Assembly: GCA_008931825.1 (NCBI GenBank)
Contig: QXVZ01000327.1
Span: 38,762-102,761 of the forward strand
Source: Phallusia fumigata
Lineage: Eukaryota; Chordata; Ascidiacea; Phlebobranchia; Ascidiidae
DNA: 64,000 nucleotides
Reading direction: 5' to 3'
The notes below the pieces were generated by a model that saw nothing but the letters and a program-made list of their open reading frames with translations, had not been told where the DNA came from and made no database searches. The translations under genes and the position numbers were made by a program. Shown piece after piece: positions 39,763-50,700 of this stretch (position 1 is the stretch's first letter; each line of letters opens with the position of its first letter).

Positions 39763-40235
39763 ATTGAACTGGTCCTGCGATTATGATAAGCACAAACAAG
39801 TCAGTAAATTTGTTGTTAAATACCAATACATCTTAATCGTTTCACTTGCTTCTTGTCATATTATTTAATCATCAATCAATTTTATATATCCTGTGGTGTA
39901 TTAATAATTACAACAATTGTGCATTAAATTGCTTTAATTTGCAGTACCATACATAGAACAGGCGCAATATTGAAATACATAGCACTTCTAACACTGATAC
40001 ATGAAACACAGCTGTGATTTTAGTACACAAACAACAAACAGAAACTTTATGCCAGTAATATTAAAAGGCATAATGTTAAATCCCATTTCATCCAGATACA
40101 CCCATCAAACAAAACAGAAGTTTGATTTTAATTATGTCACATTGCACCAAATTTTTTTGAAAACGAAAGTAGTGGTGGTGTTTACTATGTCTATATTGTT
40201 TCTGCCATTTTCTCCAGACATAAATATTGTGTGTT

Positions 40236-40889
40236 CTACGTGTACATCATTTCTGCCATTTTTGACATTTTTCGGGGGAAAAATAAAAAGTTATCTAAAA
40301 AACATGCAAGGTCATGCACACTTTCCAGACAGTCAGTTTCTTGTTTAGAATACTGAACAGAGGTAGTTGTCTTTGTGTGATGCACATCATGTGTCACCTT
40401 ACTTCCTGTTGTTTTCATTTGATCGACACAGTCTGATTTTTCGTGTAAAAACGATTTACTGCTAATCCTTTGAAACTCCTTGTGTTTTAAACCGGAACTT
40501 TGTTTAAGGTCTTGTTTGCTGTATCGCTTCCCTGCTTGTTTTGACAAAGTTTCAAAACAACACAGAGAGTTGTGACAAATTGAGCCGAAGACCCTGACAT
40601 CATTTTGTCTTGGAAATGAAGAAAATAGTTTAGTTTCGGTTATTGGTTTAGTTTTTACTCCAGTTTCTAAAACCATGTGTTGAAGTAATGAAAGGCATTT
40701 TAATATAGACCGAGCTTCCTCCAGGGTTGAGCTTCGCTTGTACACAAATTTGGGTTGCCTCAAAACTTTTGTGAGGGATGTATTTCTGGCACACCAAGAT
40801 CGCCTGGTTTTCAGTTTGTGCCTTTTAACATCGTTTTGCTTCCTTCTTGTGTGAGAAGATAGTTTACTACCATGTTCCTTTTTTTTCAT
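40236..40889 (-). CDS. OSER1: oxidative stress-responsive serine-rich protein 1 homologue
   Basis: An uninterrupted 217-codon frame whose C terminus, DNFLFFPRKMSKMAEMMYT, matches the hallmark end of OSER1 (C20orf111), a small conserved animal protein induced by peroxide. An inner block SSTLEEARSILKCLSLLQHM fits the other conserved segment. The N terminus is Lys/Arg-rich and the middle is Ser/Thr/Lys-rich and probably disordered. The human protein is longer (about 290). The ATG at 40887-40889 follows an acceptor-like TTTTTGTAG 27 bases upstream, so a 5' noncoding exon or spliced leader is likely. It is convergent with UCKL1, their stops lying 470 bases apart. Confidence 0.85.
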   Translation of the reverse strand: MKKKEHGSKLSSHTRRKQNDVKRHKLKTRRSWCARNTSLTKVLRQPKFVYKRSSTLEEARSILKCLSLLQHMVLETGVKTKPITETKLFSSFPRQNDVRVFGSICHNSLCCFETLSKQAGKRYSKQDLKQSSGLKHKEFQRISSKSFLHEKSDCVDQMKTTGSKVTHDVHHTKTTTSVQYSKQETDCLESVHDLACFLDNFLFFPRKMSKMAEMMYT

Positions 40890-40988
40890 TGTTTTTACCC
40901 AATCTTGTCCTCAGAACATTTGCCTACAAAAAGGTAGAAACACATGTAAGAAACAACCAATTCAACAACAGTTTTGCTTTATAACATG

Positions 40989-41175
40989 GGCAACTCTAAA
41001 ATACGCTACGCACACTTTGGCGTTCCAGATTGCGTTAAATTAAACCAGGCTTAAACACCTAAATTGCGTTTGATCAGTCTAGTTTGTACAGAATGTGTGC
41101 CTATAACCTGAGCATCATATTCCTAGACTGAGTGCCTAACCTGATGGGGTTGAACTTAACCAGGCTGTGTGTTCA
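40989..41175. mobile_element. truncated copy of the GGGCAACTCT foldback MITE
   Basis: Starts GGGCAACTCTAAAATACGC exactly like 33779 and continues with the sequence of the other copy in inverted orientation (TTCCAGATTGCGTTAAATTA, CCTGAGCATCATATTCCTAG, CCTAACCTGATGGGGTTGAA). It stops without the second terminus. It lies just upstream of OSER1. Confidence 0.75.
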
Positions 41176-42003
41176 TACTTGACTTGGGACTATGGGTTTA
41201 TAAATTGACTTGTCATTTAGGTAGAAACTCCTTTTTGACCCTGGTAATGTTTTTAACAATTTCATGAACTTGAGTTGCTGAGGCTTCAATGACCTTGCTG
41301 TCAAAAATCAACACAATAAGACAACTAATGAAATTGTTTCATTTTTTAAAAATTACATAGCAATAAGAACTTATACTTGATGATATTATCCTTATTTGAT
41401 TGTAAAATAACAAATACTGGAAAATTTTAGAGAGTAGCACTATTTAATTATTGTGTTTTATACGCTATGGCAATTGATTTTAGTATCAAACGGACGTTGA
41501 ACAATTAAACTTAAAGCTTCTATAACTGTACTGAGATCCAATGCTCTCCGTGTTATAACCGCGATCTTGGCCCGCGACACCTGCTGCTAGCCTAATCTGA
41601 AGTAAAATCAGTCCCAAAGATGCCTAGTCATTAATGTGATATCTATGTTGTTGCTGCGAGAATTCTGCAATAAAATGAACGTACAAAAAATCTTAGATAA
41701 TCACTTTAATTAAGTATTGCCATTAGATAGATTGGAATGTGATGTAATAATAGAATGTGTGAACTCGTCAGTTTGCCAAGGTCAAGGGCTTCGTCGCGCG
41801 CTTGTAACAAACGCCTGTGTCAAAAAAGGGAGCGAAGCCCACGGAAACTTTTCATTCAGGATTTCAGGCAATAATTTCAAGAGCAAACGTTTTTACCGCA
41901 GTATAACATTATAATTTAGCAAATAGGCCTCTGCAAACGCTTTAACAACCTGGCCCAGTAGGAATATGTTTACAAAACACAACTTCGGTTTAAAACAGTA
42001 TTT

Positions 42004-42046
<43 letters not shown>

Positions 42047-42395
42047 GTAATTGGCACTCATTTCTGGTAGACTTTCAGCCATCATATATTCCGTAGGCGT
42101 AGGTCTTTAGAGTCGGAGTGTCACTTCAATCAAATACAGCGCGATTACAAAAAAACAGCTTAAACTCGCTTCGAATTAAAAATTACCGTTTGTAAGTTGT
42201 CCCGTTCAGGTGCAAATGTAAGTGTAGGCAACTAAAATAGGTAATGTTTTGTATTCATTTTTCAGTAATTGGATAGTTTTTTAAAACTTTTTCAAGCAAA
42301 ACTTTAACTAACAGAAACACAACTATTATTATTTTATGTGCTTTGTTAAATTGTGATTTCTATTATTTTTTAATATTTTGACGAAGCCAAGCTAT
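41176..42395. other. intergenic between OSER1 and RPS21
   Basis: Contains a (CAA)n microsatellite at 42004-42046. No exons recognised. The promoter of RPS21 lies at the right end. Confidence 0.45.
42004..42046. repeat. (AAC)n microsatellite, about 14 units
   Basis: Uninterrupted AAC trinucleotide run of about 43 bases. Length is likely polymorphic. Confidence 0.95.
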
Positions 42396-42441
42396 GAATC
42401 TCCTTTCCTTTCCACGCGGCAAACAGGACCAGGTGTCTGTG
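42396..42441 (+). promoter_or_regulatory. probable TOP-type first noncoding exon of RPS21
   Basis: A pyrimidine-rich start (CTCCTTTCCTTTCC) is followed by CACGCGGC and ends at a donor GTAAGA after 42441. An acceptor TTTTTGTAG precedes 42676, giving a second 5' UTR exon with the ATG 60 bases later. A pyrimidine-tract start is usual for translationally controlled ribosomal protein mRNAs. Confidence 0.5.
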
Positions 42442-42735
42442 GTAAGAAAGAAGTTTGTTTCACTGTATAGTTTTTCTTTCTTTTACCGATGAGGACATTG
42501 TTGTTATTTAATGTCAGTTAGTGTTCGATGAGTTGATTGAGATTATGTAAGTAAGTAACTATGGTTTAACATCAAAATTATGTTAAAATTAGTACGACTT
42601 TATTTAGAAATCCTTTAGTATGGTTCTATCAACAACAAATTTCATTTACCATACTTCTATTTGTTCTTTTTGTAGATAGAGATCGTAACTCTGAAAACTC
42701 TGACAGACAGATAGTCTCAACCGCAAGCAAAAAGT

Positions 42736-44231
42736 ATGCAGAACGACGCAGGAGAAATTGTTGACTTATATATTCCCCGAAAATGCACAGCTAGTGGTCG
42801 CATTATTGGTGCCAAAGATCATGCATCAGTTCAGGTAAAAAACATTTTTTCCTAAAGTTTGGTTCTCATTAATGTTGAATAAAGAGCCTACAAATGAACG
42901 TTTGTGAAAACAATCTAAAATGCAATCACGAACTTCAATTTTGAAGCAGCATAAGATCTTTTTAGAAATAAGATTTATACACAGAGGTTGTTAGAATTTA
43001 GTATCATAAAAAACTTATTATTGATTCGATAGTAGTTATGTCTTGTGTTTACAGATTTCAGTTATCGATGTTGATGAAACTGGGCGAGCATTAAGCACAT
43101 CAAAAGCCTACACCATCTGTGGGGATATTAGAAGAATGGTACTTTACTTGAACTGTGGTCTAAAATTTAGATGGACAAATGTTTGAATAGATTAGTTCCC
43201 TTAGCAAAGAGTTTCCCCTTTGTTTCTCTTTTCATTTTGGTCAAGAAAAGTCATTTAAAGCGGCGTTAACAACATGTTTAAACACTTACTTTCCTGGCTA
43301 AATGGTTGTGAGACAAAGGGAGTCATTGACAAATTTGTAAACCAAGCTGCACGTTTCTTAGCAGTTAGTATTAGACTGCTACCAAGCACATAAACTTTGC
43401 TGGTAGGCAGTTGGGTTATGCTAAAAATGCAACCCAGTGGTTGGTATTAGACCACTCTTTCATTGTGAAAAACTGGAATTGTGTAGTGGTAACCAAAGTG
43501 CATTTTCTATATCAAACTGTTAAAGACAGTATGTTATAATAACTCTCCATTCTTATTGTAGTATTTCGCTATAAAACAGCAGTATATAATTTATATTCCG
43601 TCTGCCAAAGGCTGGAATGTTGTTGTTGAATTTTTGCCACGTCACCAAAATCACGTTAGAAAAGGTTATTAAGAGTTTGTGGTCCAATTGGTTGCAGCTT
43701 AACCAAAGGTTACTGTGGCAACCAATTGGTTAGTGTCATTATGGTTTAAATCATGCCATTTAACATTAGTGTTGGCATAATGTTACAAATGACTTAGTTG
43801 GATTCAGCCAATCAGAAATTGTATGAATGTGGGCACCCATATGTTTATGCCTGCAGAAATCAATTATGTTACAAAATGCCAGGGAAAGTAGGGACTTAAA
43901 GTTTGCCTTCCCTCGATTTTTTTTTGTTGGTGGCTTTAATTTGGGCCATCCCATCAGGTTTCTCTAAGCGGCCAAAACAATTGGAAGTTTAGAACTCGCA
44001 ATCTTGCAGGCAAAAAGCAGTGATGCTACCAATGCCTCTTTGCTAGCTTATTTGTTCCATTTTTCTAATTTATTTTTTATCATTAAAATCCAGGGAGAAT
44101 CAGATGATTGCCTCAATCGTCTTACAGTGCGTGATGGAATCGTGTACAAGTATGTGATTGTTTGTAAACTATCGTTACTGCATCCTGTTAATGTATGTGT
44201 GTTTTTTTGTTACAGAGGCTTCAACAAGTAA
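42736..44231 (+). CDS. RPS21: 40S ribosomal protein S21 (eS21)
   Basis: Small-subunit ribosomal protein needed for 18S rRNA 3'-end maturation. Coding exons 42736-42834, 43055-43138, 44094-44149 and 44216-44231 give 84 residues (human 83). The N terminus [20 protein letters not shown] and [12 protein letters not shown] are nearly identical to vertebrate eS21. [20 protein letters not shown] and the end GFNK complete the family pattern. Intron 3 is inflated by a family-A repeat and a SINE fragment. Confidence 0.97.
43668..43895 (+). repeat. dispersed repeat family A, copy 5
   Basis: AGAGTTTGTGGTCCAATTGG, AACCAAAGGTTACTGTGGCA, then GGGCACCCATATGTTTATGC and GCAGAAATC, the same anchor order as at 21400-21750. 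It lies in the third RPS21 intron. Confidence 0.55.
43905..44035 (-). mobile_element. tRNA-derived SINE, partial copy 5
   Basis: TTTAATTTGGGCCATCCCAT, CTCTAAGCGGCC and GAACTCGCAATCTTGCAGGC follow the order of the SINE at 3645-3950 with a large internal deletion. It lies in the third RPS21 intron. Confidence 0.55.
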
Positions 44232-45154
44232 TGATGATACATTCAAGACTAGAAGCTTTTCACAATCGTTCCAATAAAAACGCTTAACCCAAATTAGTCG
44301 TTTTAAATGGTTTTCCAATCTTTAATCAGAACTTTGCCATGCACATTAAAATTGATTGTTAAAGGTACGTAGGGCAAACGGATTTACTTTGCAAGTGTGT
44401 CCTAAAACGAGGCAGTTCATCACTAAGCCAAGAACTTGTTTTTGACAACGATTTTGTTGGCTTAAACCACCCGTATATGATAAGCTAGTTATGACAACTA
44501 TAGTTGGTGGAGCAATCTCTGAAGAACGACGGTGTTACTTTCCAACAACGGTGTACTTTAAAAAAGTCTGTGCTGGATAAAAATATGCCGATTATCTTGT
44601 CAAAATGAGCAAAACATCAAACAAAGCCTTCGCTAGGATGTGAACTCAAACGTTTTCTTCCAAACTGGGCGAGTTATGTTGCACAAACCCAACACGAAAG
44701 GTTAAAATCAAAAACATTTGCACAGAAAAAAGTTTACGTCATAGTACCCGGAGTCCGGGGCCATGGCCCCAAAGGCTACTGGAAAATATCCCTAAGTTTT
44801 AAAATCAAGTTGGGTTACTTGCCAGCTCTTTTTTTGGGTTGGCTACGCTATTTCCCTGAGCACGTTATGCCCGTGTCTACCTTTAACGACGCGAATTCTT
44901 TAAGGTGTGCGATGAAATCTTTTGCATGGCTACGTCTGTGTGCTGTAGGAATTTTATAAATACAACCGGGGCGCGTGAAAAAAAACTGTCTAGCTGATCA
45001 AGATTTGTAATCAAACAAAACGTTTTTAATTGCAGAACACCTAATTATACAATTTCCAAAACGGATTACTATCCTTGACGTTTTATTGTGCACACTCAGT
45101 CTCTGACTGCTTTATCGACAAAAACACCGGCGCACATTATATATTGTCTGCAGT
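44232..45154. other. intergenic, nothing recognised
   Basis: Begins with the RPS21 3' UTR (AATAAA at 44273-44278). The rest shows no exon or repeat that I can name. Confidence 0.45.
44273..44278 (+). terminator. polyadenylation signal of RPS21
   Basis: AATAAA 42 bases after the stop codon, typical of the short 3' UTR of ribosomal protein mRNAs. Confidence 0.8.
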
Positions 45155-46588
45155 TTAATCAACCCTGTATAGTTGCGCTTCCATGCCCGCTGTGGAGTAC
45201 AAGAAACAACAACTTGTAGCAATTTCCACTTGCATGATGAAATGATGAAATCTCGCTTCTGTGCTCATGTTGTACAGGCCCAGAGAAGTTGCAAGTGTTG
45301 CATTTTCAACTAACGCTAGCACAGCTGTCGTCAAAGCAAGTGCAACCGAGGCAATTTTTCGCTGGGTTGGGTTACCAAGCCAACAGTTGTAGGACGCAAT
45401 AAGGTGAAGGGCTCCAATGCAGAAAATGTGAAAAAACGGGCTTCCGCCCATCAGTTTGATTTGCGTGGTTCGCAGACGATGCTGGTAAAGCTTGAAGTAC
45501 AGAGCTTGAATAATGAAGTGCAATGCGATTGTTGCCTGTAATTAATTTAAACATAGTTTTAGTTGCAATAATGTTTACAGAAGGATTATTTCATTAAGTT
45601 CTGTCACGATCAAATTTCTTTTTCAGTTTAGGTGCATTTTGTTTTAGGGGCAGCCCCCATTTCCACGATTTCACTTTTAAACTCCTCAGTCAAAATTAAA
45701 CCTGTCGTTTCTATAAGGCCATTTGCTTTGGACCCGAGACAATATAGTACAGGAGCCTTTGAATAACTTAAATCCACAAATCGTTACATCCACAAGCCAC
45801 GATGCAGTCAAATTTCTAACCTAGGCTACATTTGAATATGTTTGGTGATTTACATCTACTAGATAAAAGTGCTTTTTACCCGGCCCAAAACAATCGCGAA
45901 GGATTTTGAACCCTGCATGATTTTCCTTCTTTGTGTCATGTCAGTGGAACCAAATATCACCAACAAACCCCCGATTAGTCCAAAGTACATTAAAACATGC
46001 ATGAAGTTAATTTCTTGGTTCATGTGCATAGGGTAGTCACCTGAAATATAGCAAGTTTTTAAACAATGCTTGATGTTTAATGTTTATTTATTTGAAATAA
46101 ATCGACACCATAGTCTTCAGTGTGACCCGACTGGAAAATATAATTACGGATGAAAACGGAATATCGCCCCAAACACCTCGTAAATTTTAAAGGGTTGTTA
46201 TGCATTTGTGATTTCCTAATTAACACACGGTTGTTTTAATTTCTATGCCGAAAAGGAACACAAAATATTTCAATCATACCGATTCCGCCGTCTCCAACGG
46301 GGTGATGTACAACCAAAAGCACCAAGCAGTAGGTTATAATCATTCCCAAAGACGACACTTCTAAATTTTTTGAAAACAGCAACCTGCAAGGGACGTTTGA
46401 TAAAAACAAATAGGTGGTTCCGAATGCTAGCAAAAGGTAAAACTTTACCTGAGACCAAAAAACACGTAGACTAAAAACAGAATATATATGAAGAAGACTG
46501 GAACACCGAGTGACTTAAAATATGCTGATCGAACATCAAATGAGCCCACGTACCACGCTGCATCAGCGAGAATGCATAGTGAGAACAT
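45155..46588 (-). CDS. TMEM45-like multi-pass membrane protein (DUF716)
   Basis: Four minus-strand exons with consistent phase (46449-46588, 46280-46383, 45880-46040, 45155-45535) give 261 residues, close to the 275 of vertebrate TMEM45. At least six hydrophobic segments are visible: VPVFFIYILFLVYVFFG, LGMIITYCLVLLVV, VLMYFGLIGGLLVIFG, ATIALHFIIQALYFKLYQHR, FHIFCIGALHLIASY and ALALTTAVLALVE. The order E..G...HP.GDG, then N..H..MYF...GL..IFG, then A.HFIIQALYF..H parallels TMEM45/DUF716. The assignment is by pattern only and the sequence is divergent. The conserved His-rich N-terminal GHALPG motif is not visible. The first exon may be extended upstream. Confidence 0.6.
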
Positions 46589-47782
46589 AACTCTACATAA
46601 ACATGTGATTTAATGCAAAGTGTTAAAATATCTTAGTTATTTAATTAACTGAAACTTACCGACATGACTGAAAGACGGACTTGTTGAAACCGGGAATTGG
46701 TGACCTCCGTTCCATTTCGCTATCGGTTTACAAACTGGACTGCGACACCTGAAAGTGCTACAATCACTGCACTAATTATAGCAAAGTTGCTGGGAAACCA
46801 GGGAAATGCCAAGCAGCCGCCTACCTTTTGGATCCTAGTAGTTGCACTAGTTAATCATTTACCGATGTCGCCGCGTGCGTGCGATTCGCCAAACACTACG
46901 TCCTAATGAATACCATACGAATAAGTCCATTTGAAAACAGAGCCATTCATAAAATAACTAGTAAAACGTTCATGTCCAACAACGGCGATTTACTTCAGAA
47001 ATATTTGTTTGGTGAAGAAAGCAAAATTTTTGTGTTCTAAACAGATAATATACCCGATGACTCAAAATGATGCTGATGATTTCGCTAGTTTCGGAGTCGA
47101 GTGGAGAGAATTGGAAAATTAAATTCGAAAATTGCTGCTATCAGCAACAATATACAGGGTTCAAAAGTTCTTCGCCCTTGATAACATTATTTGCCAAACC
47201 TTCTACTGCATACGTCAAACACATGACAAAAAATTGTCTGGGGTTTACCGAATTTTTTGGTACATGTAATCCCAAAAAGTGTTACGAGTCTCAAGTGTTA
47301 AAAACTTTTTAACTTGAATCCACATTTTACGTGTTTGTGCTCCTATTCATCTAGTCTTTTACCAATGCACGGCACGTAGCTATTACGTTTCGCAGGGAAT
47401 TCGACATGCTTTTACACAGTTCTGCAAACAAAACAGCATCTGGATATTTAATAACAAACTACTAACAAAGGCGAATTAAAAGCAACCCCGACAAAGGGAC
47501 GTAACACTAGACGATCGCTTGGCGACCTCCACTAGACAATAATTGAAACATATGCTTTCATGTACTAGTGTGTACTACCTGGAGTTATAAGAAACGGCTG
47601 TGAACAGTGTGTTTCCGAAAATGGTTTGCTGCATGTAGCTAAATATTGGCGAAAATACAGGTCGCAACAATATTTGGGTCAAACGTATTGGAGGATGTTG
47701 TGTAGGCAATAACGTGTGATGTAGAGCGAAATATTTTTTTTGTTTTAGGGTATTCTTGAGGCTCGGTAAAAAAGGAAGCAAC
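46589..47782. other. intergenic between divergent TMEM45-like and FERM genes
   Basis: Head-to-head spacer of about 1.2 kb that should hold both promoters. Short open frames at 46697 and 47067 show no motif. An acceptor-like TTTTAG precedes the FERM start codon by about 35 bases, compatible with a 5' noncoding exon or spliced leader. Confidence 0.4.
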
Positions 47783-50700
47783 ATGTTAGTTTGCCGAGTT
47801 TCGTTTCTGGACGAGTCTGAAATAAAACTGACAGTGAACGATCTAACAAACGGACAAGCCTTGTTTGATGAGGTTTGCACGTATTTAAACCTAGCAGAGA
47901 AGGATTACTTCGGCCTGAAGAGCGAATGTTCAGTATACAAACACGTTTGGGTGAAATCAAACAAACGTTTGAAACACCAGTTTTCCCAAAAGTAAGATTG
48001 TTTCATAGTGACTACTTTCTTTTGTGATAATTTCGTTTCTTAACATACATTAGTTCAAAGCTCCGAGTTAATAAATAATTCATTCTTGTTATGTGTAGAG
48101 AAGAAGATGTGTGGACTTTCAAGTTTTTGGCGAAATTTTATCCCTCTGATCCTTCGTTTGTAAAAGAAGAACTGACAAAGTTAGTAATCTTTTTGTTTCT
48201 TGCAGTTTAACATTAAAGTGCAAAATGTCGTACTTACTTTTGATATATCATACAGAACAAAAGCGCAGTTGCTTATCCGCTTTTATTAAGTTATAAATAA
48301 CCAAAAATAGCTAAAAAATGTTATCTAGATAACAACACCAATAGATATGGGTTCAGTAAGATTGTGTTTTACAATGACTTAAATAACGAAAACATGGGCG
48401 TATTTATAATATCGTTGCTGACGGAAGGTCATACAATGCCACATTCTATCTTAGTTGAATTAGCTTTAATCCTGTTGCTTTTGTTATTGGATACATTTAA
48501 TAAGATTTCATTCCATAAAACTGATAGAAAACAATAAAAAGACGGCCCTTTAAATTCTTCTATTGTTGTCTTATAAAGGCTCGGCGTCCATCAACACGCG
48601 ACTCTTAGGTTAAATTACGTCATTGTTAGGCGCATATTTCTAAGGTCAATAAAGAAAAGTGCACAAATAAGCACTACGGTGCTACACATACGATTTCGAT
48701 TTGCTACATATATACGCCTTCGCAACATCGCATGCAAAAGATCAGTACGTTTTTCTGTGTGCAAGGGACTGAATGCATAAATGCAAACGTAATATTTTAT
48801 GATGCTTAGCAATAGGCATTTTTGGGATATCAATTGTGCAATACCACAACACCTCGACTCTGTTTGTTAAGTCATTTTTTGGTTTTGTAGATATCATCTT
48901 TGCTTGCAAATGCGCGAAGATCTTTTGACCAAACGCCTTCCATGTCCGCTCGACACGCTGGCCGTCTTAAGTTCCTACTGGCTTCAGTCAGAGTTTGGTG
49001 ACAACGAAGCGGACGCCAAAGATCTGAAACAATCCCTATCGTCCCTTCGCTCGATTTTAGACGAAAGGTCGATTTCCGATTTTGAGCCGCAGGTCCTTAA
49101 GCTTTACAAATCCCGTAGAGGAATGCCCGCAGTGGACGCAGACACACAATTTCTTAGACTGGCTTGTAAGCTACCGCTCTACGGTGTCCATCGCTACACA
49201 GCGGCTGACAAACGAGGAAGTGAATGTACTGTTGGCGTGAGTTCGTCAGGAATTGTTGAAATTACAAGCAAGCACGATGCCGTCACCTACAAGTGGAACC
49301 GCATTAAACACATTAACTACAAAAAGAACAAGTTCTATCTCAAAATATTGGGCACAACAACAATGGAAAGTCATTCGAGTTCCAAAAGTTTTACGTTCGA
49401 TTCAGCAATCCAAGCTAAGGCGCTTTGGCAGAATGCGGTGGATCATCACGTGTTTTACAGAACAACTGCTTCGGACAAAACGTCGACGGACTCCATCCAA
49501 GGAAGCCCGGTTGTCGATCAACGAACCAAACTCGGAAAGTACGCAAGAAATAGCTTTCGCATCGATAGCGGATAAAAAGCTAATTTTTTTTTGTTTTTTT
49601 AGGAAGCGTAAGCTTAGTTTTCGCCTAAGTTTTCGGAAAAAGCGACCTAAAACTGAAGCAGAAACGAGAGAAGAAAGCTCAAAACTTCGACGCTCAAATC
49701 CCACCGTGGTAAATATGCTTTGGCAACTTTTTTTGTGTTTGAGTACAAAATTTATCTTTTTAGGTAAGACACAGCAGTCTTCGAAGATCAGCAAGCTTGA
49801 GATCGGAAACATCCAGCAGCCCGACAACAAGCGAAGCTTCACCAACTCAGAAAAACGAGCTTCGGTCGATTTTGAAGTCACCGAAGGTTGAAAGCAGTTC
49901 GGAGGATGAAGACGATGGTCGGCCTTACACCAACGATGATATAGTCATCGAGGAAACAGTGAAAGTGGAAGTGGTCAAGACAAACCTCCTGCTGGTTGAA
50001 ACAATTCCCGAAGAGGATGAAGAAAATCTCGAGGTCGATGAATCTGCGACTACTCCAAAAGAAGCGTTGACGCAGTTTGAAACACCAGCCAAACCCGCTG
50101 AAGTAAAAATTGTTCCCGCTATTGTGCACGAAAATGAACCCACAAGTGAGGTCGTTACAGCTGTTCAGCCCCCAGAGGTTGTGGTAGAAGCAACGGACGA
50201 AAATCCAGAGCTTGAAACACATACAAATCCTGTGATTAAGTTGAACACCTCAACAAATGCTTTGGGCCCGCCCCCATTAGTACAGAAGAGAACCAAGGAT
50301 GCGTTAAAGATAGAGTTTCCGACCGAATCGTCGGCAACAGAAGGCATTGATATCGAAAATACAAAGGACGCAAGTGAATCGCCGAGGGCCGACTCGGTAA
50401 AGGTTAAATTACTTGATAACCAGCCAGAAAACCCACCTGAGGATATCCAAGTCCAATCTAAGGATACACTCTCCGATATGAATAACACAGTACGAGAAAA
50501 TCCGCTGGATGATGCACAAAACAACGAACCTCAGGTAAAAATATTAGAAGATTCGCCAACTTGTTCAAATCAGTCAGAAGAAGCTAATTCTTCGGAGGTC
50601 ACACAAAATAGTGAACCGAAGTCAAAGGTAGTGGAAGATTATTCAGGCTGTATGAGCCAGTTACCAAGGGCTGAATCAGTAGAGGCCAATCAAGGTAGTG

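Noticed and set aside
47067-47312. 81-codon plus-strand frame as a small gene
   Set aside because: No signal peptide, no motif and no splice or promoter context.
49402-49881. 159-codon minus-strand frame
   Set aside because: Antisense shadow of FERM gene exons, which are supported by domain content and splicing.
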